The notes beneath the pieces are model-generated. The model was not told where the DNA came from, did not search any database, and saw only the letters and a program-made list of their open reading frames with translations. Shown one piece after another: positions 1 through 10,808 of a DNA stretch of 38,962 nucleotides. Made by a program: the position numbers and the translations under genes. How positions within the stretch are numbered: the stretch's first letter is position 1; each line of letters opens with the position of its first letter. Source of the stretch: Chara braunii (taxonomy: Eukaryota; Streptophyta; Charophyceae; Charales; Characeae); assembly GCA_003427395.1 (NCBI GenBank), contig BFEA01000300.1:1213099-1252060 (forward strand), written 5' to 3'.

Positions 1-180
1 ACAACCAACACTCAAAAAAAAAAAAGAGCCCGGATTTGGGCTCCTCTCGGAGAGCGCGGAAACCCCCCACGGCCAATTTTGTTTTTTATTTTTTTCCCAT
101 GCCCGGGTATTCTTCAAGCCTGGGTGAGTGGCCGGTCATGAAAATCTTCATTGCGAAAAAGTTGATTCGTGGGATTTCTT
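1..180 (+). repeat. Dispersed element copy 1 (+)
   Basis: The segment with an A-tract, then cccggatttgggctcctctc, then a CCATGCCCGGG-type block and a catgaaaatcttc block recurs in the opposite orientation at 28590-28770. A shorter copy lies at about 1500-1560. It is truncated by the window start, so its true end is unknown. Confidence 0.75.
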
Positions 181-319
181 TTTTATGCCTGTCCAGGCTG
201 TCCTTGTTTTTTTTCTGTCCTGCATGTATCCCAGCAGTGCATGCGCGTGATCATGCTCTTTTTCCAAAAGCTGCGTAGTTTCACTTCATTTTGTTTGTGC
301 CCACGGGTCATTCTCGACT

Positions 320-350
320 CCATGGCAGTATGGTCACCTGACTGCCATGG
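320..350. other. Hairpin, 10-bp perfect stem
   Basis: CCATGGCAGT at 320-329 pairs with ACTGCCATGG at 341-350 across an 11-nt loop. It lies just upstream of the larger foldback at 484-577. Confidence 0.8.
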
Positions 351-483
351 AAAAGTGGCCCCACTGCCAACCTGCTACTCACAGTCACACCATTAACTGA
401 CTTCGGAGCATGGTACGCAAATACCATATTATGTTCTATGCTAGCAACTCTCATGTAGCCATCTGTATCCAGAGAGGTAGACC

Positions 484-577
484 CCACTGGTGCTATGTTC
501 ACGCCAGGAAAGCACAAACCTGGCCACTATCCTGTGGTCAGGTTTACACTTTCCGAGCACAAACATAGCACCAGTGG
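484..577. repeat. 94-nt foldback with 44-nt arms
   Basis: Arms 484-527 and 534-577 are inverted copies with no indel and 35 of 44 positions matching, around a 6-nt loop (TATCCT). The outer 16 bp (CCACTGGTGCTATGTT and its complement) are perfect. Eight of the nine mismatches are transitions. The shape is that of a pre-miRNA or a small foldback transposon relic; there is no expression evidence. Confidence 0.85.
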
Positions 578-1498
578 AGCCTGCCAATGAGCCTGACAAA
601 CTAATTGGAAGCTGGTAAGTCATAGTTACAATCTTCCCCTGAACAGTGCCTGCACAGTCAATCCCCGGTAGTAGGGGCAATCAATGCTGGCAAGAAACAG
701 TGTGAAAATCAGCTTTGATGTTCAGTGGGACGCTGGACCCGTTTTCCAGCAGGTGTTCCTCGCCACCAATAGATTGGAGCAACCAGGTGGCCCGCCAGGA
801 GGGGTTGCTCATATCACTCCCCCTAGCGTGGTGGCATAGTTAAAAAAAAAAAAAGATAATCTTCCCCTGAATGTGTCCCCGTAGTGAATGTATACAAGCT
901 ATGTTTCTGACGTAGTAGTGCCGTGCTGAGGTTGCGTTGTGTTCGGGGGAAAGACGGTTGTCTTGGGCACGGTTGTCTTCGCCTCCATCTGAGCTTTCCT
1001 TCTTGCTAAGGGATACTGCTACCCTTGCCCTTTTACTCGTTATCCGTGAAGGTTGCACTCGCGGCTTTTGTTTTGATAGCGTAAAGAGGAGCAGGTGTGT
1101 TACCCACAGGAAGCCGGCTTTGTCTTGCTTTTTTAGTTTTATTCTGTTGTTTTGTTCCATCTCATGGCGTTAATTTCTTTTGATATTCCGGTGTCCTGTT
1201 CGATCTCATTGCGTGAATTTCTTTTGATGTTATCTATGGGCCAGGGTTCCTGGTTGGCTCTGGCTGCCTGGGTGCCCAACGACCAGGTCCTAGGTATCCA
1301 CTGCATTGAAATGAAATCTATTGAGCATTCAGAATCATCTCGGAAAATTTGTGTGGAATCCCTAGTTTTCTAGAGCGCCCGGGCGGCGGGCACCCAGCTT
1401 CTCCCCCGGTTGCCAGGCTTGGCATAGAAAAATCAGAGTAAGGCAGCCCCCTTCGGATCCCTTCGAAACAAATTAATTTAGACTTCCCTTGCCCCGCC

Positions 1499-1560
1499 TT
1501 GACAGCCGAAGCTCAAAAAAAGAACAGAGCCCGGACTTGGGCTCCTCTGGGCATGTGCAG
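1499..1560 (+). repeat. Dispersed element copy 2 (+), short
   Basis: ttgacagccgaagctcaaa, then gcccggacttgggctcctct, matches the start of the element at base 1. It also matches the 'ttgacagcc...ctcaaaaaaag' edge of the inverted copy at 28.7 kb, and so defines the outer boundary of the family. Confidence 0.7.
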
Positions 1561-2107
1561 CAAACGTCCACCGCCAACAAAAAAAAGAAAAATTGACCCC
1601 ACGTATCCCCCCACGCCTGTCAGACCCCCCAGGGAATACACCCGGTCACCCCACCAGGCAAAGAAAATAACCAAGGTGGAATCGCACTACAAACGACTTT
1701 TGGCCGAGAGTAAGTTTGAAATTCCTTACTCAATTCAAGCATATTTATTCATGGAAGGTGAAAAGAAAAAAGAAAAATAGAGTCAAGGCATGTTCCTCTC
1801 AACTTGTTTTAGACCCCCAATCCCCCCTCTTAGGTGAGTCGTCGCTCATTTGAAAGATAGGCCAGATTCTGAGTGCTCAGACAGATCCATCACCAAGCTG
1901 CACTTTTGTCTAGACTTCTTGATCCACTTTCGACCTGCCTGGCTCCTCTGGGCAGGGAGAGTCTGAGCTGTCCAGGCCCGCCAGCTACCCAGGCAGGCAT
2001 GCCCAGCTACCCAGCGGCTCTGTTGTCTCTTGTTTTGAATTTTCATTGATTGTTGTTGTGCATCAAACTGAGATTGCTTGCAAAATTGTACTGTGCATTG
2101 TTTGCAG

Positions 2108-2200
2108 ACATACCTCCGTGTCTATTTGGCCCCTTTCCTCCATGGTTCCCGGTACACTTCTTTCGGCAGACACTTCACGCAGGTGGACAAGTTAAGAGAG
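2108..2200 (+). CDS. EDM2: EDM2-like exon 1 of those visible
   Basis: It encodes 31 residues, from [13 protein letters not shown] to [10 protein letters not shown]. The acceptor is tttgcag at 2101-2107 and the donor is gtatgt at 2201, both phase 0. The peptide matches the stretch just before the methyltransferase-like core of plant EDM2. A continuation of that homology upstream was looked for in bases 1-2107 and not found, so the preceding exon is probably outside the window. Confidence 0.87.
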
Positions 2201-5200
2201 GTATGTAACTCACAATTCAGGCAAATGGGAGAGGGAAAGAAGGCAGAGAAGAAGGGTTTCGGGTGGGGTGGGGTTTGGGGGGGGAAGGGGGGGGAGAGAT
2301 TCAAGTGGAGGGGTCAAGGGGGCGGGAGGGAGGGTGAAGGGGTCAAGAGGGGAGCTGCGTGGCTGGTGAGGGAAGGGATTATTCGGCAGTGTAGACATGA
2401 AGAGGTGGGAGGTTGTTTCATGCTCATGGCTGGTGACGAGAGCAATGACTGTGTCGGTGTGGAAAAAAAACAACACCCCTTTATTTTATGATCTTGCATG
2501 TTGAATGTGACAAGGGCAGAGAAGAAGGGTTTCGGGTGGGGTGGGGTTGGGGGGAGGGGGGGGAGAGATTCAAGGGGAGGGGTTAAGGGGGCGGGAGAAA
2601 GGGTGAAGGGGTTAGAGGGGGGGGGCTGCATGGCTGGTGAGGAAAGGGATTATTGGGTGTAGGCATGAAAAGGTGGGAGGTTATTTCATGCTCATGGCTG
2701 GTGACGAGAGCAACGACTGTGCAGGTGTGAAAAGAAACAATACCCCTTTATTTTATGTTCTTGTATGAGCGGGTTTTCGAGATCATCCTTATCATGTAAG
2801 TTGAGCCAAGTGCATGGCCTATTTTTGGCTCACTGGGAGCTTTGGCAAGTTCCATTGGTGGTGTTTTGTACATGCATTCTTATACAAATACATTTTGGCG
2901 TAAAGCTAAAACTACACCAAATACATTGAGAGATGGTCATTATTACATAAATGAAAACACCTATTAGTGAAGACTGTATGCCTTCGATAGCTCCACATGA
3001 AAAAAACAATTAAAAGGTTAACCTACATGGCCAATATAGTTAGCACACAGGAGGGAGGACATATCTGTCAGTTAGGGGATTGTGGTTTACTGCACCTGAC
3101 CTACACAGCTAGGGGATTGTGTTTTACTGCACTTGAACTAGTCAAGACTATTGTATGCTGAGTATAACTGAGCATAAAAAACTTAAAAAAAGCAAAGCAG
3201 CAGTTTCTGTGCCTCTTCTTAAATGAATGTAAAGAGAAGAAACTACATGGTGAAAGCACGATCGAGTTTTTAGGGGATATTTTATGAACACCTGGCTTCC
3301 GTCTGGGTTTTCTGAAGGCGGATGTTCTTTTTCAGGGCTACCGTCTTCACCCGAATATTTCTGGCATTTGGTGCAACTTTCAGTACAGATTCAGCGATAA
3401 TGACCGGGCGTTCTAGTCGGGTGAAGACGGTAGGATAATGGGTTTGGCAATGGCTGTTGCCCACCAGGGCTTGTTTGGCATCAAATTTGTTGTCTTTAGA
3501 CCCCCTTGTGGAGGCCTAACATGGCTGCATCAGGCATTGCAGATTTGTGATTGCCTGGATGCATCTTTTTGGCTGGGAAACGTACTGGTGGTTCGTTTCA
3601 TTCGCTTTCATTCTCCCCACTAATGGTTAACGGGGACCCCCATTTTCAGGTCTTGACCAACAGATGAGTTCTCAACCTGATAGGTTTTCGGACTTTCCCC
3701 ATAATATGATTCGAGGCTTACGGAATAGCTGCTTTGTCGTCAATGTGCAGGTTGTTTCCAGGCTACAGTGGTACATGGAAGATGGAGACATGGTTGGCCT
3801 CTACCTCCCTCCCCTGCTTTCTCTTCCGTCTTTTGTGCATGCACACCCACATGCGTGTTCACACACATGCAACCCAGACACTGACCGGCCTCATGTGCCA
3901 TTCTAGAGTAGTCTGCTCCGGCAATGCGTAATTAGAATCCTGTCGTTACATCTCTGTCCTGTCCTTTGCACTCCATTTCCTCTGCTACCCTTCTCCCTCC
4001 CCAGTCTTTCACTCCCTATAGAACTTCGCTTCCTACCCCTTTCCCTCTACCCTCCCCTTATGTGCTACGAGCAGACAACATACGATTGAGCATCGTTAAG
4101 AGAACAGACAAAGTATAAGCTGACGATCTGAAGGGAAATGAACAGGAGTATGCCTTCCCCTTTACGCTGGGTCCTTTCATAACGTGCAAGTGGGCCGTCC
4201 AGACACACAGGGGTGTGTGCAGCTACCGCTCAACCACAATCAACGTGGGCAGCCTTGTACATGTGATAGTAAGAGGGGAGCTGCAAGAACAAATGGAATG
4301 GGTACCCCGAGGAAAACCAAAGTAAACACAGTTTTAAACGGTTCTATTATGCTCCATGTTGCTTGCTAAGGAGGTGAAATTGTCTAATTCTAAAATTGCT
4401 ATGGTTGGACTGTCTCAACTCAAGTGCTCTCATGGTCTGCACTAATTGGGGCTGTTGTGGGGGAAATTTAAAACATACTTGTGGGGGAAATTTAAAACAT
4501 GCTTACCCATATACAGGTTCACGCCAAAGTAAAGGAAGGAAGTGAAGAAAGGATTGTACAAGGAAAAGGCAATATAATGGTTTTATTGTGCTTCATGCTG
4601 TGGGCTATAGAGGTAGAGCTGTTCAATTCTGGATCTGCTCATCTGGGTGGAAAAGGGGTTGTTGTGGTGACAGTTTACAACTTTACACACATGCAGGATT
4701 GACATGCACAAGGGGAGGATGGGGGAATGTTGAGGGGTGTTGGTCTTATGATTCTTCTCTTGTTCTGCGATTTCTGGCAGCTCGTGGATTTCTGTTGCGG
4801 TGCAAATGACTTCTCGACGCTGATGTTTGAAAAGCTAACCGAGGTTGGAAAATCTAAATGTCAGTTCAAGAACTTCGACATAATGCCACCCAAGGTCAGT
4901 ATATCTCCTCTCTGCATCCCTGTGTTGCACTGTCACGTCACCTCACGTGGGCTTAGAATGCCATGTTGAAGTGCCAGGCGCGAGTGTGTGTGCTACGCTC
5001 ATGCTTGGAAAGAAGGAACCTGGCCGAAGTAGCGGCCAGGTTCCGCGTTCATAGGATGAAAATAGTGCCAGTATGTGTGGATCAAAAAGAGTATGAATAC
5101 TATGGACCTTTGTGAGCAATGATGTAATGCGGAAGATAGTCCTGGCTTTTCTGCAGAGACATTTTCTCTGTGGACATCGGTGATCTTCTGCCCTTGCGTG

Positions 5201-7900
5201 TCTAGGGGTTGGGCAAGAAGATACCCCTGGAACCTACTTTCTCCTATCCTTCCTCCTCTGATTTTATCTCCTGCTATCTCCTTTTATTTTCCTGATTTGC
5301 ATCCTTCTCTTTTCTGCTTTTGTTTGCCTGTTTAGGCGAGAACGTGAAGATTATCTACATTTACGGATGACTTGTGACGTTGGCGAATAGGTGCGGTGTT
5401 GGCGAATAGGTGTGGGTGTGGCATGCGCTTCTAGCCTATTCTATCACGGAATGTGTTTTGCTTTCGTTGAACTAGACTGCCGGCTAGGATTGCAAGGCTG
5501 GATAAGTAAAGCCACCCAACTCGCTGAAAGTTTCAGTTGGTGTGCCGGGGTACATGTTCAATGTTGCAGGGTGGACCAACTTTCAAACCTTTTGTTTAAT
5601 GATCGTTTGGTGGATTCCAACAAAACTGTTTGTGACAGTCATCCTTCGGTGTGGAGTCGTGTTTAGCAAACGCATGCACACAAAACTGGAAGCGGGTTGA
5701 TGTGTTTGAGAGTATGGGTAATTTTTTTGTTGGTGGCGCTGGTGGGTACCAAGTAAGTGATATTCTGACGAAATCACTGGCTACAGTCATGCTTTGACGT
5801 GGAGTTGTTTAGCGGACATTAGCGAACATGATAACACATAAGCGCATGTGCTCGGAAAAATGGCCATGCGTTGATGTGTTTGAGAGTGTGGGTCAATACG
5901 TGTGGGTGGGTAGGAGAAGGGAAATGTGAAATTGGTGGCAATGGCATCGTCAATCACATTGTTATCGAAGTGCCATGCTCCTCAGGGCGGCACAGGGCAC
6001 CGAGTGGCTTGCATTTTAGTGCTGGTGTGTGTGAAATGGTCTGCTCAACAACTGGAAGTGAATGGATGTGTTTGATCAGCATCTGGGTCACTCTATGAGG
6101 AAGGATTGGGGAAGGAGCGAAGACACCGGCAAGGGCGTTGTTTCCTAGTGCAGGATGACGGATTGACTTTTTTCTCTCTGCTTTGATCTGGTCCATCCAT
6201 CTGTTATCTCATTGCAGAATGACTTCAATTTCACGCAACACGACTGGCTCAAGGTGAAACTTCATCAGATTCCAGCAAGTGGGGACAGACTGGTAGGTTA
6301 CCCAGGCCATCAACATGTTAATGAATATCACCACATCGACCTCTGGGTGGAGGGGGATGCCTCGCAATTACCCCCTTTCTTGGTAAACTAGAAGCAAAAT
6401 ATTGTGCCCTTGGCCATGGGCTGTGTGTGCACTTGCTTGGGTCTAGACGAGAGAACTTCTCGTACGCTTCTATCCTGGCACTCACTCCGCTCGCCGGAGC
6501 AGATGCTTTGCGTCTGATCGATGCACCAGAGTCGACTGGTTTGGGTTGGGGTTTCAATCTTCATTGATGAAGGTATCATTTTGCCCCCCTTCCCCCCCCC
6601 CCCCCCTCCCCCCCCTCTAATGTAAGGTGTGGCCCCTAACATAATACATCAGGATTTGAATTTTGAACTAACATAACGAGCTGCTTATGACAGTTGCATG
6701 AGTGTGCCATTTGGCCACAAGTCACATAACAGCGCATCTATCTTGAGCCTTCGCATCTTCGATTTTTTGCATCAGCAGTCTGCCTGCAGACTGTACCTGG
6801 AAGAAGTGCAGGAGGGTGTTTTTGTGTCAAATTACTAAATTAGTCTCGTCTCCGGCAGCCTGGTTGTCATAAATCTCCAGCGAAAAGTTGCTGAAAATTG
6901 CATGCGGAATGGAGAAAAGGGAAAAGGGGAGCGGAAATCGAGAGAAACCACGACAGTGCACGCAACGAGGCTGGGTCGTATTCAGGGCTTAAACGTGTTT
7001 TGAAGGCTGAGCTTGAAGTGAGAGCTTGCTACTGGGCCAAGTGGCCTAGCTCAGTTGGTAGAGCACAGAAGTGGCATTCAGCAGGTCGTGGGATCGGCCT
7101 ACGATTCCCCATGCCGTCCGTTCACTCCCCCATGGCCCCCTGCGGCGCACTTGGGGTTCACCAGCTGCGATAGTTGGCTTGTCCCTCCCTCCTTAGCAGT
7201 TCCTGGCAGGAAGGAGAGTCATGTCGTCCCTCACTAGGCGTTAGGAGCTTGGGTGCTACTTATATCATACTATCCTGCTAGGCAATTTATATCATACTAT
7301 CTTGCTAGGCACGCAATTTGGTGGCTATCATAGGTGTGGCCCACACCTGTCTGCTGAGTTGCCGGCATTTGTCTGACGGATTCTGACTGTCTTCATAAGT
7401 TGAGTTTGTGGACCGGTTAATGCCAACAGCCCAGATTGAGAATGTGTGTGTGTGAGAGAGGGTGAGACGGACTGCAAGCACATGTGGTTGGTTGTGTATC
7501 CAAGCGTGCACACAAGATGGATGGTGGTGTGTTTTGTGCGCATGACAGAGAGGAAGAGAGAGAGGTGCACATGCGTGCATACATGGAATCGCATGTACGT
7601 ACATGCCTCGCCCTGTGTGCAAGCATGTGTGCTCTTCATGCAAGAGAGAGGGAGAGGGAGGAAGATCTTGGCAATCAGTCGTTTAGTTGCAAGTGAAGTT
7701 ACGAGAGATGTGCCTTTCATACTATTGTCAGAATTTGTCAATCAAGGCTGTCCGCTAGTCCGTCCTCTCAATAGAGAAACAGCTGTTGCGCCCGAGTTGA
7801 TTAAATTGTTTTTCTTTTGCAGTTTGTTCATTTTTTTACAATAACAAGTGGTTGCCTGGAACGGCTTCACCCGTGACACAGAGGACGGGCGGGAACAGAG

Positions 7901-7990
<90 letters not shown>

Positions 7991-7991
7991 N

Positions 7992-8064
<73 letters not shown>

Positions 8065-10717
8065 GTGTGTGTGTGTGTGTGTGTGTTCATGTGGAAGTAT
8101 GCTGTATAAAAGCCACGGCCGTGTCCTGCAGTGATCCATAGAAAAGGAAGGTCTGTTTTCTGTTCTGATTCTTCTGAAACGGTTTGGCTAATAACTGGTG
8201 GGCATTTATGGGATGTTAATTTGATGTAGATAATGGGTTTGAATCCACCATTTGGTGTCCGGGCAAAGCTGGCGAACACTTTCATTTCGCATGCCCTGCA
8301 ATGGAGGCCCAAGCTTGTTGTTCTGATTGTTCCGAAGGAAACAAGAAGGTATGCTCTTTACGTTCTTCTGGCATCAAAGAACTTGTCTACTTTCTCAGTT
8401 GCGGTGTTGGAGCACATCACACTAGGGCTTCGCTGGATGAATCTGACAGCAATTACGGCTCATCCTAGATGTATTTGACTACAACGAGGACCAGAAATCA
8501 GCTTAAAAGTTAAAATGTCCTCGTGTGAGTCACCCCTTGTTGTATTGAGCAATTATGCATGCAAAACAACGACGTGCTCCAGGCCCAAACTTGTATGACT
8601 CATTTTCTTCCCAGTGGTCCTTGTGTCAGTACCTTTCACTAGCGCTAACGAATCCTGTACTTATTTCGCTGTGTTCCATCTCCTGGCCTTCTGTCCATTC
8701 CCTACCCAACCCCACCGTTAAAGGAAATATGGGTTATGTTTGGACTCACTGTCTCCCATGTTCCTTTGCCCATCAGCTCTCTTGTGCCTTGTTTTTGTGT
8801 GCTTCTCTGTTCTCAAAGTTTCATGAAATTGTTTTTTGGGACAGAAGGATTAATGATAACCAACGGGCCTAGCTTAGTGAGTACACCCCTGAACTGTTGA
8901 AATACAGACTCGAGTTCGAATCCAGAATCTATCCGATGAAACATTTGAAAAGAACAAAATCGTTCTGAATTGTCTGGGGCCGATCAGTTCAATCAACTTC
9001 AATGATGATATCTAAAGGTCGTTGCCCTTTGTTTTGTTTTTTTTTAATTAATGATACAGTTAAGCATGGGCCATGGGCGAGGATGAAAAACAAAAACCAA
9101 GAAGTGGTCCCAACTGCATGCAAAAACAATTGTGAAAATTTGTTGGCTGCTGTATTGTCTGCGCACCCTGATCTCTATCGGCTCCATTTTTTTTGTTTTT
9201 TTGTGTTCTAAGGCGGCGACGTTGACATATGATTGAATCATTGAACTGACTGGCCCCAGGTGATTCTGAATTACGACGGTTTACCGACTGAGCCAGGGCC
9301 ATGGGTAGCTCCATAATTTTTGGTCGTTGGATTTTAGAGGAGGTACGGACAGGGGGGAGGTAGAGTAGGAGAATGGGAGAGGCGATGGCTGGGGGATTAA
9401 AGGGGGGGGGGGGGGGGGAAGTTTTATTTCCAAGTCCTTATGCGCAGCGTGAGTGAGGCGAGGCGCTGTTGATATCTGTTTTGCAAGTGTAGTCCCTACC
9501 TTCATATCTAGCACCTCTTTTGACATGTGGTTTTCGATTTATTTCTCTGTTTTTGCTGTATATGTGTGATTTCTTCAGCCTAGAGGGCAACGGCTACAAG
9601 CTTGTTTGGCAGGACACAGAACTGCTTTCTGGACATGTAAGGATTTCACCCCCTTCTCCCCCCCCTTCCTGCCCCCAGTCCCCACCTTCGCATCTTGCAT
9701 CTTCTTCAACCGTGCACGAGAAAGGTGATGCGTTGTGCCGAGGATTATTACACCACACTTTTTTTCTTTTTTCATGAAGAAAGAAGACTAGTCCATCATG
9801 GTAATCACCTAGTGCGGTTGGCAGCGGTGATTTTAGAGACGCAAAGGAAGAAATGAATTAGCATTGGCAATACGTGTATAAGTCATAACAATGTGTAATA
9901 GGGGTTACTCAACTTGTTTTTGTATCATACCAACTAGTCTAGCCTGGTCCTGCTTTCAAAAACAAAACAAAAAAAAAGGCAACTAATCTGTCCACTGTTG
10001 CTTGGCCTGCACGAAAGAGGTGGTAGTTTGTGTTTCTTTGTGTGTGAGAGAGTAAGAGAGGGGCAGGAGGGTAAATAGACACATGCGTAATGCCATTGCA
10101 ACACCGGATAGAGCGGGAGAGAGAGACATGATGGCGAGGGTGGACAGTGGACACATATGTCAGGGCGCAGGCAGTTTGCATGCATGTGTGTTATGACCAG
10201 AGATAGCGGGGCTGGATGACTTGCACTTGAATGCGTGTACTAACCCAAACCCCTTTTCTCTTTCTTAAAAGAATGTGCCCTCAGGGGCACAGCTCTGATC
10301 TATTCACGGAAGCAGCAGGTTGGTTCCCTTCCATGATGCTATTGAACGACTCGACAGCATTGATTGCTTACTGCAATGGGATGACTTAACTGTTCTCCCT
10401 GCTGGAACCGATAGGCTATCAAGTGCCTCTCATTGTCTCCGTAGAATGTCCGAGCAGAGCCATGTCCCGAGTGTTGTGGCTCCGGCGAGCATGGCATTGT
10501 GTTGTCCTTCTGTCGTTTTGATGTTGAGGTGGCTTTACCACCTGAATTCTGTGAATTATGGGAGTCTTTCCATCTCAGATGTTGACACCAATCACCACAA
10601 CCTTCCTGTCCTGGGTGTGTCTTCTCTCAAACTGTTTCTTGAGTTGGAATTCCCTCTCAGGTTTCTTCTTGAGCACCTCCTTCGTCCGTCGCCATCTGCA
10701 CCAAAGGGCTTTGTGAT

Positions 10718-10808
<91 letters not shown>

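Larger units (their letters stand above)
1..2107. other. 5' flank or upstream intron, no exon recognised
   Basis: No open frame here resembles PHD fingers or the EDM2 segment expected before exon 1. The stretch contains two copies of a dispersed element (1-180 and about 1500-1560), a 94-nt foldback (484-577), a 10-bp hairpin (320-350) and a poly-A tract at 841. If the gene extends upstream this is intron sequence; otherwise it is the promoter region. Confidence 0.5.
2201..3750 (+). other. EDM2-like intron 1 (1550 bp)
   Basis: It runs from gtatgt to gtgcag. It contains a G-rich tandem duplication (2242-2765) and a 96-bp element with 17-bp inverted ends (3338-3433). No other coding region was recognised. 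Confidence 0.82.
3793..4780 (+). other. EDM2-like intron 2 (988 bp)
   Basis: Besides the splice sites it holds part of a dispersed repeat shared with 22.4-22.85 kb and a 24-bp tandem duplication at 4455-4502. No coding region was recognised. Confidence 0.8.
4895..6217 (+). other. EDM2-like intron 3 (1323 bp)
   Basis: It contains a 12-bp perfect hairpin soon after the donor (5015-5044) and a degenerate threefold repeat (5650-6095). No other gene was recognised. Confidence 0.8.
6293..8229 (+). other. EDM2-like intron 4 (1937 bp)
   Basis: It contains a C homopolymer block near 6590, a tRNA-derived SINE at about 7040-7235 and a long (CT)n tract at 7903-8060. No other gene was recognised. Confidence 0.8.
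8349..9578 (+). other. EDM2-like intron 5 (1230 bp)
   Basis: It contains a SINE family A copy on the + strand (8860-9012), a deleted copy on the - strand (9228-9312) and a G homopolymer near 9400. No other gene was recognised. Confidence 0.8.

Noticed and set aside
7047-7120. Functional tRNA gene with a perfect A box
   Set aside because: The B box is decayed (gggatcggcc) and neither acceptor nor anticodon stem pairs, so it is a SINE head.
7836-8312. Frames of Ser-Leu or Arg-Glu repeats across the (CT)n tract
   Set aside because: Any dinucleotide tract is open in several frames; there is no other coding signal.
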